64,000 nucleotides of DNA from Phanerochaete sordida (taxonomy: Eukaryota; Basidiomycota; Agaricomycetes; Polyporales; Phanerochaetaceae), in NCBI GenBank assembly GCA_019973155.2, contig BPQB01000010.1, positions 124,001 to 188,000 of the forward strand, written 5' to 3'. The position numbers were made by a program, and so were the translations under genes. Below the pieces are notes generated by a model that was not told the DNA's origin, did no database searches, and saw only the letters and a program-made list of their open reading frames with translations. Each line of letters begins with the position of its first letter. The stretch's first letter is position 1. Shown in pieces: positions 54,103 through 64,000 of this stretch.

Positions 54103-55931
54103 TCAATCCGACAACTCGATGATATCGTCCTCATTGATGACCACCTGCGAGGCTCGTTGTGTCGCCGTACGCCGCCTCACATGCCTCGTCGGCGCGGGCA
54201 CGTTCTCCTTCTCGTCCTCATCGTCGTCAATCTCTATGATAGACCGCTCCTGCGGGATGCGCGTCACCGGCGCCGCGCGGCTGCCCGACGACGGCAAGGC
54301 ACCCGAGGACACCGTCGTGCTCGACGCCCGCGCGCCGTGCTCCTGCTCCGCGCGCTCGACCGCCGCGACCATCTCCTCGAGCCCGAGGTCGAGGTCCACG
54401 TCGTAGTCCGAGCTGTCGTCCCCGCCTGCGAGCGTCATCTGCCAGTCTCCGTCCGCGCTGCTCTTCGCCTTCGCCTGCGGCGCGCGCGACGGCCCGGGCT
54501 GCGCCGCCGCCGCCGCGCGCTCGTCGTCGCTCTCTGGCAGGAAGAGCGGCGGCTGCCGGTGCGGCGACAGCTGCAGCTCGCCCGCGAGCGCGGACGCCTT
54601 GTCCTTGGCGGGGCTCGCGCTCGCGCTTGTGAAGAAGCGCGACACGGTCGGTCGGCTGGCCGTGGCTGCTGGAGGGCTCGCAGGGCGTGCGGGCACTTTG
54701 CGGCGGCGCGGCTGGTCTTCGTCGTCGAGGTGCGAGTGCGAGGGACCCGCGACTGGGGCTGCGGGCTCGTCGATTTGTTGGAGGGGCGAGCGCGCTCCCG
54801 AGGGTGGCGGACGTGCGCGGCTGGAGGAGGGGTTCGCTGGCGCCGGTGCTGCTGGTGCTGGTGCCGGAGCTGAGGCAGGTTGTGCCACTCGCGGAGGGTT
54901 GGCGGCTGGCGCAACGGGTGCTGGAGCGATTTCGGGTTTCCTGCCATACTGTCTATCAGCCACCTTTCTCGAGGCCGAGCTGCGACACGTACCGCATGCG
55001 GATATTGAGCCCGTTGACAAAGTCGTGATCCTGCATCTGTTGGCGTTCCTCGGTCTGGTAACCCTTGTGGATGATGTTCTTGGGCTCGAGCCATGCGATG
55101 CCACGGCGGATGAACACGTCCTTCAGAAGCATCTGTCGCAGCGCACGCCGTCAGCCTCGTGCATCGTTCCTCTGTCCTCGACATCAGCGTCCTGCTCGAC
55201 GACGGGCGGTGTGCGCAGCGAGCGAGGCTACGATCACCCGCCCACTATCAACGCCAGGGTGCACAGACGCAGCCTAGAAGCAATGCGGGCGGCGGGCCCA
55301 CAGCAATGCCGAGCGGCAGACGAGCTCAACCCCGGGGCAGACGCACCTTGTACCCGAGCCGCGTCTCCCCGAGCTCGAGCTCGGGGATGCGCCGGTACTC
55401 GATGGCCTCGAGCGTCGTCGCGCCGTCCGAGAGCTGGAGGCGGAGCATGCCGCGCGGGTAGCGTGGCACGGGCCCCGCGTCGTCGTCCTCCGCGTCGTCC
55501 TCGCCGCCCGCGAGCCCCGCGAGGTCCGCGCGCTCGAGGCGCGCCTGCCGCACGTTCTGCAGCGTGAAGGCGCTCGCGCCGACCTCGGTGAGGGTCACGA
55601 TCTCGACGAGCACGGGCGGGCCCGCGAGCGTCGTGTTGTTGAGCTCGGCGACGTTGGGCGGCAGGCCCGTCCCGCGCAGCATCGAGTCCATGAGGTTGGA
55701 CTGCAGGAGCTGCGACTCGATGTTGTGTAGGATGTCGTCCATTTGCGTGGCGGGGTTGAGTTGGAGGTCCGACTCTATCCAGGAGTAGCAGCCTTCAAGC
55801 CAGTCCTGTATCACAGCGTAACTGTATGTTAGGCTACAGAACACGCGAGTTGAGTGGCAACATACAGGATCAATGGATGGCTTGGGATAATTTCGCTTCA
55901 GCCATTGTATGACCTGAGGAGGTGGAGGCAT
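54103..55931 (-). CDS. rmi1: RecQ-mediated genome instability protein RMI1
   Basis: OB-fold subunit of the Sgs1/BLM-Top3-Rmi1 complex that dissolves double Holliday junctions. Start at 55931 (MPPPPQVIQWLKRNYPKPSI), joined by an intron to DWLEGCYSWIESDLQLNPAT. The DUF1767/OB region continues QMDDILHNIESQLLQSNLMD, VLVEIVTLTEVGASAFTLQN, RYPRGMLRLQLSDGATTLEA and ELELGETRLGYK. A large intron (about 55112-55342) leads to MLLKDVFIRRGIAWLEPKNI, and a further one to a Pro/Ala-rich disordered tail. Tail elements: TVSRFFTS (PIP-box-like but without the leading Gln), SDYDVDLDLGLEEM, and two SUMO-interaction-like motifs, SIIEIDDDEDE and DDIIELSD at the extreme C-terminus (stop 54103-54105). The tail is longer than in yeast Rmi1. 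Joining OB part and tail into one gene rests on two clean splices. Confidence 0.88.
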
Positions 55932-56709
55932 GTATTCTGGCGAGGAATATCGAAGCGCAAATGTAGATGGTATCGCGCTAATGCACGGGCAGTCCGATGT
56001 AATTATGACCGGTCAAGAATCGGTCTGTAGAAGGCTGCCCTGCTAGGTTCACAGTACTCTATAAGAATCCATTCAGTAATGGAGTTATGTGAATGAAAAC
56101 ACGCGTACGTGAATCGCAGAAGAGTGTAGATACAGCAAGTAGCGGTTGTAGGTCAAGAGTCGCAGACACTGGCACCAGGCGTTTGCACGCGTCGCGTCTC
56201 GTCACGTGGTCTGTGAATCCTTTCGTCTTTTGGTATCTGATTCTCACGGTGGACTCCTTCTACCTGACCCCCACCGCCGGCCACCACCCCCAGTTCCAAC
56301 GCCCGCTTCACCTTCCTCTCTACCTTACTTCTGCCCTCTGAGGCCTCCGGTTCGAATTCGGGCTGGGATCCCTCGGATGGTCCAAGACCATGCCTCCCGG
56401 CGATCAAATCCGCGATCGTCGAGTGCGGATGTAAAGTCCGGAGAAGGGCCCCGCCCTCACCTCCGAAGTTTCACCCTGCGGGACCGACCCGCGAGGCGGC
56501 GTTGAAGACCAGGCTGACCCACTACTTCCCCTACAATCGTCTACGTTCATTCTACGCGCTGATCATGCAAACAAATGCCGAAAGGGAACGTACCGCTTCA
56601 TGTTTGGCCTGTCAACAAGAGCAAAGCCCTGGGATGCATAAAGCTGCCCACATTCTGGTGTAGCAATGCATCTTCTGTTGTCGTCACACCTCCATCATCA
56701 CACACAATT
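55932..56709. other. Divergent intergenic region (RMI1 / orphan)
   Basis: Contains ACGCGT at 56101-56106 and 56187-56192 and CACGTG at 56203-56208, at 170-280 bp upstream of RMI1. A pyrimidine-rich stretch follows near 56260-56340. I see no supported gene. Confidence 0.5.
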
Positions 56710-57106
56710 ATGGCTGTCTCTTACGAGTACTTCTTCAATAGCCCGCCGGCGGGTTTCGAGGGTGAGTCTAACCTGCATACACCTTGCCTTTATGCATGTA
56801 CTCATCATTTCGCTACTAGATGCGTGGTCCATGCGCACCGAAACCAACGTTGGCCTCGGCTTGGGTCTTCCCACCGACGTCATGACCACCACGGTCACCG
56901 CGCATGTCGGGCTCGGGATCTCCATCGACCCCTCCTACTTCCTCGCGGAGGAAAAGGAAGGGTCGCCGTCCCCGATGTGCGCGGCCCCGCCTATGCCCCG
57001 CCCTTCGCCAGTCCACGCTGCTGTTCCGCGCAGTAGTGCGACGGTTGGGCTCGGCATAGTCATCCCGGGGCTCGACGACGCCGACGCGTCGTTCGAGTGG
57101 GAGTAG
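56710..57106 (+). CDS. Small orphan protein with three VGLG repeats
   Basis: About 112 residues from two exons. Exon 1 starts at 56710 (MAVSYEYFFNSPPAGFE); a GT-AG intron of about 58 bp (GTGAGT...CTAG) joins to DAWSMRTETN. The protein then has three spaced copies of a VGLG core: NVGLGLGLP, HVGLGISID and TVGLGIVIPGL, with a Pro-rich linker (SPMCAAPPMPRPSP) before the third. It ends in an acidic DDADASFEWE. No signal peptide or membrane helix. The clean splice, intact frame and good codon usage favour a real gene; no family is recognised. Confidence 0.65.
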
Positions 57107-57829
57107 GTGCCCCTATTCCGCGGGGCTGCTTGCTTCCGCGTGGTGGTACAGTCGGGTGGTGTCCGCATCCTGCGCAGCGATGGTACGCACGGTCCCTCAA
57201 TCCAAGAGGACGTACGGCGTCGCACTAGAGTGCAGGATCTTTGTGCATAGTTGATGAATGCCCAGAGTGCTGGCCACTCAGTAGAGAGCTTCATCACTAA
57301 TATACCCTTGCTTCGTGTTTCCTCCTCCAATTCCTCTTTTTGCGTGACCTGCAACGTATGCTTTGAATGACTGAGGCCTCAATGGTTTGTGACATGCGTT
57401 ACCAAAGGCCGAAGAAGCGATAGCAGTCGGAAGCGACCACCTCTCCGGTCATAACTCATGGAAAGCTATCACCTCCGGTGCTGCGGCTGGTGACTTACGG
57501 TCAGTAGTAGGTCAGACCTATCTTGGCTGTGCTAAAATACGTGAACCGCCTCGTTACAGCGCGCCGTCTGGTCACCATCACCGAGCTATCCGATCAGATA
57601 TCGGACGGAGCACTGTACGGTATTTATACTGAGGCAAAGCCAACTTGTCTTTTCTTCACCTCTCTAACGTACGTCCATTTGCTTGTGTGTACCGGTGTGG
57701 ATTAACATCGTTTTTCAGGTCACCTTCGTGCCCGCCGCACGTTTCTTGATCTATCTCAGTTTGACTCGGTCAGTGCCACGTCGCACGCCGGTGTCGATTT
57801 CGACTGAGCCATTACAAGTAGACTGCGCT
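57107..57829. other. Intergenic region and probable 5' leader of the PLC-like gene
   Basis: Contains a TATA-like TATTTATA near 57620 and a likely 5' UTR intron (GTACGT at about 57669 to TTTTCAG at about 57718) before the start codon at 57830. No other gene is seen. Confidence 0.5.
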
Positions 57830-59218
57830 ATGGGCGAAGGAGGCAACATCGTCATCATCAATGGCACTCCGTACGACTGGGTGAAAAGCGATGAGCACTC
57901 CTATCAGATGAAGACTTGGTCGTTTCCCGACGTGATTCCCGCAGGTGGGCGGTACGAGAGCTGTCGACGCTGTAATGTCGGCTGACATCTTCGCGCAGGC
58001 CAGGTTCGCCCGGTGTACGTCGAGTGGAAGGAGGGTATCCTCGTCGATGAGTCCAATGATGGCGGCGAGGTGCATTACTCTGTGCAGGGCACATCGAGCA
58101 CCTTCCAGGTGGAGGCGCGGGCGCCCAGCGGCCAGTACGATCTGCAAGTGTACTACGACGGGCTCTCGACTGCGAACAATCCCCAGGGGAGCATCATCAA
58201 GCTGGGCTGGAAGCACGACGGCGACGTCGTCTTCATCCTGTCTGGGCGCGAGGGGCACTTCTCGTCGACGAACCCGCCGTCAGACTGGATGCAGCAGAAC
58301 CTCGCGACGCTCGGCGCGCGCCCGCTGCGGCACCTGTGCATCCCGGGCTCGCACGACTCGGGCATGAGCACCGTCGACGGCAAGACGCCGCTCGCGAACG
58401 CGAACAACGTGCTCACGCAGAGCGAGCCGATCGCGACGCAGCTCTTCCTCGGCGCGCGCTACTTCGACACGCGCCCCGTCATCGCCGGCGGCGCGTACAA
58501 GACGGGCCACTACTCGGACATCGACGTCCTCGGCTGGCAGGGCGCGAACGGCCAGAGCTTCGCGCAGATCGTCGCCGCGGTGAACGCGTACACGCGCGAC
58601 CACCACGAGCTCGTCGTGCTCAACCTCTCGCACGACCGCAACACGGACGCCGGGCGCGACTTCCAGGCGTTCACGCAGGCGGAGTGGGACGCGCTCTTCG
58701 AGCAGCTCCTCGCGCTCGAGCACCGCTTCGTCGCGCCCGACCCCGAGAACGTCGACCTCACACGGCTGCCCCTAAACGACTTTATCGGGCGCGGCGCGGC
58801 GGCCGTCGTCGTCGTCGTGCAGCCCGACGCGCCGGACATCGCGCTCGGGCGCTACGCGCGCGAGGGCTTCTACTTCTACCGCCAGTTCGACGCGTACAAC
58901 AGCTACGCGAACAAGGACCACCTCGAGGACATGGTTGCGGACCAGCTCGACAAGATGCGCGCGGTGCGCGGCGGCGCGCCCGACGCGCAGCTCTTCCTGC
59001 TCTCGTGGACGCTCACGCAGGCCGCGCAGGACATCGTCACGGACGGGCGCATCTTGAGCCTCGCGGCGAAGGCGAACCCGGCGATCTTCCGCGAGTTGCC
59101 GTCCGCGGTCGACGCGAAGACGTACCCGAATATCTTGTATATCGATGATTTCTCGCACTCGGACATCACTGCGCTGGCGATGGCGATTAACGACATTGCG
59201 AGTTACGGAGAGATCTAA
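57830..59218 (+). CDS. PLC-like phosphodiesterase (PI-PLC X-type TIM barrel)
   Basis: Glycerophosphodiester or phosphoinositide-cleaving enzyme of the bacterial-type PI-PLC fold. Start at 57830 (MGEGGNIVIINGTPYDW). One intron (57943-57999) splits PAG from QVRPVYVEWKEG. The first 130 residues form a beta-rich N-domain (NIVIINGTPYDW, VHYSVQGTSSTFQV) and the barrel follows: first catalytic His in LCIPGSHDSGMS, Asp and Arg in ARYFDTRPV, second His in KTGHYSDIDVLG, then HHELVVLNLSHDRN and NILYIDDFSHSDITALAMAI. No signal peptide is evident, so the protein is probably intracellular or leaves by another route. The stop is 59216-59218. Very GC-rich codon use. About 440 residues. Confidence 0.88.
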
Positions 59219-59767
59219 GCTCAAGGTGCGGACCGCCGTATACATATGGTAGATGCGTAATATGCGGCTGACTATCGCCCCTTTGTTAGTATATTTTGTC
59301 GACATCTCAAGCAAACTAGGTGCTCTTGTACACAGTTGTAATACCCACATAGAAGGCGGTGTGATATATGGTCGCAAACTCCTCTTGGATTAGAGTCGTC
59401 ATCTTCCGTACCCCTCGAGAAGATAAACGCGTCATTATCCGGTTCGGTGCGAAAGTGCACATCGGCGGGATCGAATGGCGAGGATCCATCAGATCAGCTG
59501 ACCCCTGTGTCGTATCTCGTTACGCGGATGTGCGCAGGCCTGGACTTGAGACTCACGCTGAACTGACTCGCCTCAGGGCGCGCGTGTTGCCTGAGTATCG
59601 GGACTACCAGAAACTTTTGTACAGATTGTGCACAGCCCAGTGCGGCGCGCACGTTGTCAAGTCGAGTCACACCGTGGTGAGCGTATATAGGCTTCGGAAT
59701 TAGCATCCGCCTGGCGGCCCGCGCGAACGCACATTGCTCACGCCCTCGACTCACTTCCCACCCAGGC
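59219..59767. other. Intergenic region before the aminotransferase gene
   Basis: 3' flank of the PLC-like gene and promoter of the aminotransferase gene, with a TATA-like TATATAGG near 59686. The 111-codon plus-strand ORF at 59368-59703 shows no recognisable content. Confidence 0.5.
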
Positions 59768-61646
59768 ATGTCTGGTCGCGCCGTTGTCCGCGACGCCTCC
59801 AAGGCACCCGTCGTGCTGCCCTCTGGCGTTCTTGACCCAGAGGGCTCCACGTACGATCCCAGCGCGAAGCCGCCGCCCTTTGGGCGCGCTCTGCGCAAGT
59901 TCTGGGGTTTCGAAGAGACGTACGTGAACGTGAACCACGGTGAGCTTCCCCCTTGTTCGCGAAGTCTTGCGTCCGCTGAGCAATGGTGACAGGTTCCTAT
60001 GGCTCGCTGCCGCTGCCTGTGCTCGCGCAGTGCAACCGGCTCTCGCTCCTTGCGGAGGCGAACCCAGACCGCTTCCATCGCTCGACGTACATGCCTATGC
60101 TTGCCGACGCGCGGTATGTATGCTTCGCCAAGCTTGCCTGTGCCGCGCGCTGAACAGCACGTTACAGCAAGCAAATTGCCGAGCTCGTCGGCGCGGAGCA
60201 TGATGAGATTGTCATCGTCCCAAACACTACGCACGGCCTCAACACCATTCTGCGCAACATCGAGTGGCGCACGGGCGACATCGTGCTCACGAGTACGTCC
60301 CCATCCCGCGCGTCGACACGCCGCTCACGCGTCCCGCAGCGACGGTCACGTACAACGCGGTCGAGCGCTCGGTGCAGTACCTCGCCGACCGTGCCGAGGG
60401 CCCGCACCCGACCGCGCACACGCTCGTGCTCACGTACCCGACGACGCACGCCGAGATCGTCGCCGCGCTGCGCGCGAAGCTCCGCGCGCTCAAGGCCGCC
60501 GCGCCCGCGCCATTCGACATCGCGCCCGGCGACTCGGACAGCGACGTGCGCGCGAAGCACAACCGGCTCGTCGTCGTGCTCGACGCGATCGTGAGCGTGC
60601 CCGGCGCGGCGATGCCGTGGGTCGAGATGGTGCGCGTCATCCGCGAGGAGGGCGCGTGGAGCGTCGTCGACGCCGCGCACAGCCTCGGGCAGGAGCTGAA
60701 CATCAACCTGGGAGAAGCACAGCCCGACTTCTGGGTGAGCAACTGCCACAAGTGGCTGTATGTCAAGCGCGGGTGTGCCGCGCTGTATGTGCCGAAGAGG
60801 TGCGTCGGTGCGCGCTCGTGTCGCAGTGCCCGTCGCTCATCGTCCGCCAAGGAACCAGCACCTCATCAAGGCGTCCGTCCCAACGTCGCACGCCTACCCG
60901 GGCGCAGACCTCATCCGCGAGACCGGCGACACCAATTTCGTAGAGCAGCACGAATGTCAGTACCACTGCCAACTTTGCGCTCCACAACTAAACTCGCACT
61001 GCAGGGACGGGCACGCAGGACTTCATCCCGTACCTCAGCATCCCGCACGGTAAGCCACGCGCTCGCCCCGCCCCCACGCAGCTGACACGCCCGCGCAGCG
61101 CTCGCCTTCCGCAAGTGGCTCGGCGGCGAAGACGCGATCAACGGCTACTGCCACAAGCTCGCGCGCGAGGGCGGACAGCGGCTCGCGACGATCCTCGGGA
61201 CGCGCGTGCTCGACGCGAGCGGCGAGGCGACGCTCTGCATGGTGTGTCCCCGTCCCGTTTCCGTTGTTTGCGTGTGTTGATCAGCGCACAGACGAACGTG
61301 CAGCTGCCGTTGCCCGTCGAGGAGACGGGCCCGAACGCGAACGCGAATGGGGTCTACACGCCGGACGTGCGGGCGAAGCTCAGCGCGCTGTTCGCGAACA
61401 GGTTTTTGAACAAGTACAACACACATCCTGGCACGTTCTTCCATGCCGGCGCGGTGTGGTGCCGCATCTCGGTGCAGGTCTGGACGGAGGTGCGTTGTCG
61501 CTGTTTCCTGGTGGTGTGGCGGTGTGGCTGAGCCGGTGCAGATGGCAGATTTTGAGTACGTCGGCAAGGCTTTGAACGAGATCTGCAAGGAGGCGCGTGA
61601 GACGATCTTGGGACAGGAAGTGAGGGGAGAAGGGAGCAAGCTTTGA
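59768..61646 (+). CDS. Class V PLP-dependent aminotransferase (isopenicillin N epimerase / cysteine desulfurase-like)
   Basis: PLP enzyme of aminotransferase class V; substrate not determined. Start at 59768 ([20 protein letters not shown]). About eight introns. Blocks in order: [52 protein letters not shown], a core with [33 protein letters not shown] (Asp that pairs with the pyridine nitrogen), the PLP lysine in [80 protein letters not shown] and a final exon ending GEGSKL. The GTQD and NCHKW blocks match fungal isopenicillin-epimerase-like members. A penicillin pathway is not implied, since no other such gene is near. Confidence 0.88.
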
Positions 61647-62014
61647 GATTCATGGAGGACACTATCTTGTACAATGGTATGTATGGCGTAGAGTGTAACA
61701 GGAATCATACGTGCGGATTAGATGCCCCTTATTGCGGGACGAACATGTTCTTCGCAGACCTGCACGCCCAGCTAGGGTTATTCACTATGAACAAGATTGG
61801 CGTGATACGTGTTCAAATCTCGCATATCCTTGAGCGTGCAGGTCTAGCGTGGATCATGCTTGCGCTCTACCATTCGCCGTCGTCCACAGCGTGCTCCGCG
61901 CGCACGATGTGAGGCTCGTCACCATCTGGATAGAACATAGCCCGCAGCAAGCCTGGTGCACCATATGATGTACAACCGATTTGATATCGGCGCAGCTCCT
62001 GCTGCACGGCCATC
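61647..62014. other. Intergenic region between convergent genes
   Basis: 368 bp of 3' flanks of the aminotransferase and CTU2 genes. The 89-codon plus-strand ORF at 61643-61912 overlaps the aminotransferase stop and has no support. Confidence 0.5.
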
Positions 62015-63886
62015 CTACTCCAGAATAAACTCGCCAATCGCCCGCCTCAGCTCCTCCTCCCCCATCTTCCGCTTGACCACGACAGGCTCCTCCTCCTCCC
62101 TCTCCCCTTCGTCCTCCCCCGCGCCATCCCGCCCGCCAGGCACAAGCCGCGCCGAGACCCACGCCGGCAGCGGCACCGCGCCCAGCGACGGCACAGTGTC
62201 CGCGTACAGCGCCGGCGCCGCGCGCGCGCCGCGGCTCGTGAGCGACGTGTGGCAGACGTAGCAGAGCAGCGGCGCGAGCCTCGGCTCCGCAGCTAGCTCC
62301 GCCTCCACCTCTCCACCCGCCTCTCCATCCGCTTCTCCGTCGCTTTCCCCGCGAGCCTCTGCGGCTGGCCGTCCATGCGCGCCGCGGCGCAGGCCGTCGC
62401 GCGCGCGGATCGCGATGCGCGTCTTCCACGCCTGGACGCCGTCCTGCGCGGGGCGCTCGCAGAGCACGCACGCGCCGGCGGCGGCGCCCTTCGGCGCGAG
62501 CTTCGCGCACGTGCGCACGACGGTCGACACCGTCGACGGGTAGTCCTTCTCGAGGCCGCGCACGAAGTCTGCCGCCCATCAGCTCACGCCTGCAACTGGA
62601 GACGGGGCGGGGGAGGACGCACCGTTCGTGAGGCGCCCAATACCCGGCTTCGCGCCCGGCCACGCCCACGGCGCGCGCCCGACGACGCGCAGGCGCGCCC
62701 ACCACGCCCAGACGGCGCACTCCTTCGCGCTCGCCTCGCGGAGCGGGCGCACCAGTCTTACGGTCTTCACTGGGTGCACTGCGGCGGGCCCCGCGGCCGA
62801 CCCCGCGGCGGAGTGCGCGGCGAACTGCGCGGGCGGCGCCCACTCCTCCTGGAGCTCCGCGCGCACGTGGAAGCCGCCGCCCTGCGCGACGCCCGCGAGG
62901 AGCGCGCCGGCGAGGCCCGTGAGGGACGTGCCGAGGAGGAGGTGCGAGGACGCGGTCGCGGCGGCGGTGTGCTGCAGGAGCACGCGGACGAGCGTGTGCA
63001 GCGCCGTGGGGAGTGCGGTCGGCGTCGGGAGCGCGGCGAGGTAGGATTGCAGCGCGGCGAGCGGGGTGCGGGTGCTGCTGCCGGTCGTGGCGAAAGGAAG
63101 CACTAGCGGGGGCGGTTAGTGGGGGGTGGATGGGGGGAGGGCGGGACGCACTTTCGTCGTTGAGGTCGACTATGACGTCGCTGTTTAGGTTGTTGTGGGA
63201 GACGCTGCGCCACCAGGAGTGGTCGAATGCGTTTTGTATTCGGAGTGGGATAAACTCCACGTCTGCGATTTGCGCGACCACGTCTCGGATTTCGTTTGTT
63301 CTGTCCTTGGTCTACTTTATTCGGCTGAGTCAACGCGCACGACCTCAGAACAGTTCATGACTCACCCCGGGAAGGACATCACAGCATTCGACATAGCATA
63401 CATAAACCTTCTTCCACACACGCTCGTGTCGTGGGTGGTCCCGTCCGCCGTCCGTAGTGAGAAGAGCGGGATCAGGCGAAACATAACAGCGGTTCACGAG
63501 GTCGAGGAGCACTGTCGAGCTGAGACCGCCTGAGAAGGCTACGAGGAGGTTCCCGGTGGGCTTCAGAGCGGTGCGTCGAGGTCCGTCGGGTTTGGCGTTG
63601 ACATAAGGCTCGAGCGAACGTCTGAACTTGTATGTCATCTGCGAAACGAAGCACGATCTGGAGAGACGTGAGTAGCTTATGGCGCCAGACATGACCCTAC
63701 GCACCTGCAGTATACTGCGTGTCTGACCACAACATTGCCGACATTTACTTTGCATTTGACGCACGTGCGCGACTTGTCGTACTTGCGCTTTCCTGCGAAA
63801 CACTGAGCGGGGATTGTAGAGGGTGTGGCGAAGGGCTCACGAGGCATGAGAGCATCCGACTCTGTGGTGGGGTTTCCGCACTCCAT
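62015..63886 (-). CDS. ctu2: Cytoplasmic tRNA 2-thiolation protein CTU2 (NCS2)
   Basis: Partner of the thiouridylase CTU1/NCS6, needed for 2-thiolation of wobble U34 in tRNA Lys, Glu and Gln. Start at 63886 (MECGNPTTESDALMPREPFA). Exon 1 has the zinc-type motif CVKCKVNVGNVVVRHAVYC. The next exon gives CFVSQMTYKFRRSLEPYVNA and the PP-loop-related LVAFSGGLSSTVLLDLV, then VVAQIADVEFIPLRIQNAFD, TALHTLVRVLLQHTAAATAS, HLLLGTSLTGLAGALLAGVA and VRLVRPLREASAKECAVWAW. The last exon has DFVRGLEKDYPSTVSTVVRT and two Cys pairs (CVLCERP and LCYVCHTS), likely a second zinc site, ending IGEFILE (stop 62015-62017). About 550 residues, intact. Introns are set by frame continuity. Confidence 0.9.
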
Positions 63887-64000
63887 GGCTGCAGCGGCGG
63901 AGTGAGACGAAGAGAGCAGAAGAGGAGGTCGGCGAGTGCGTGCGGGGACGAATGAAAGCTGAGGAAATCAGTAAGCGCCTTAGGCTTGGCAATTTGATGG
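63887..64000. other. CTU2 upstream region at window end
   Basis: 114 bp of likely CTU2 promoter and leader. Purine-rich on the plus strand. No further gene can be judged. Confidence 0.4.

Noticed and set aside
56345..56385. tRNA B-box-like GGTTCGAATTC
   Set aside because: No matching A-box or acceptor stem can be drawn upstream, and the T-stem does not pair properly.
59768..61646. Beta-lactam or other secondary-metabolite cluster suggested by the isopenicillin-epimerase-like enzyme
   Set aside because: No synthetase, oxidase or transporter is near; the neighbours are housekeeping genes and class V aminotransferases are broad in function.

Overview
This window is nuclear DNA of a filamentous basidiomycete, most likely a GC-rich Agaricomycete of the Polyporales type (inference). 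The evidence is many short introns of about 45-70 bp (mostly GT-AG, a few GC-AG), dense genes on both strands, high GC at third codon positions, and single-copy eukaryotic housekeeping proteins. I found no tRNA, rRNA, CRISPR array, bacterial operon or intact transposon. Coordinates run from start codon to stop codon and include introns.

Layout. 1-3077: actin-capping protein beta (5' end cut by the window) and clamp-loader subunit RFC3, both plus strand. 3808-8720: three minus-strand genes for single-pass membrane proteins; two are clear cysteine-rich paralogues. 9468-14397: nucleolar Sgd1/NOM1 (plus), then EEF1A lysine methyltransferase and mitochondrial Pam18/Tim14 (both minus). 15286-18042: an SF1 (UPF1-like) helicase, convergent with the first of two carnitine acetyltransferases (18146-20597 and 23164-25627, both minus) that flank an F-box gene (21326-22891). 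26490-30465: spindle-checkpoint kinase BUB1. 31458-32356: a Ure2-like glutathione transferase. 32685-34349: a secreted ferritin-like protein. 35986-39581: a Rom2-type Rho1 GEF. 41030-44290: the ataxin-2 homologue Pbp1. 44291-47544: a gene-poor interval of 3.25 kb. 47545-51426: a 72-residue orphan and a large disordered protein that looks like a transcriptional regulator. 51613-53888: COX11 and a DNAJC8-like protein sharing a 97-bp divergent promoter. 54103-55931: RMI1. 56710-63886: a small orphan with VGLG repeats, a PLC-like phosphodiesterase, a class V aminotransferase and the tRNA-thiolation protein CTU2.

Most genes are unlinked housekeeping functions: replication and repair (RFC3, RMI1), mitosis (BUB1), ribosome biogenesis (Sgd1), mitochondrial biogenesis (Pam18, COX11), translation and tRNA modification (EFM4, CTU2), mRNA metabolism (Pbp1, DNAJC8) and the cell-wall integrity and actin system (Rho GEF, capping protein). 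They do not form one pathway. The regions most worth a second look are the cysteine-rich membrane protein array, the carnitine acetyltransferase pair (one copy carries both mitochondrial and peroxisomal signals), an AT-richer tract (about 16.2-18.4 kb) whose borders fall inside two genes, and the orphan proteins between 47.5 and 57.1 kb.
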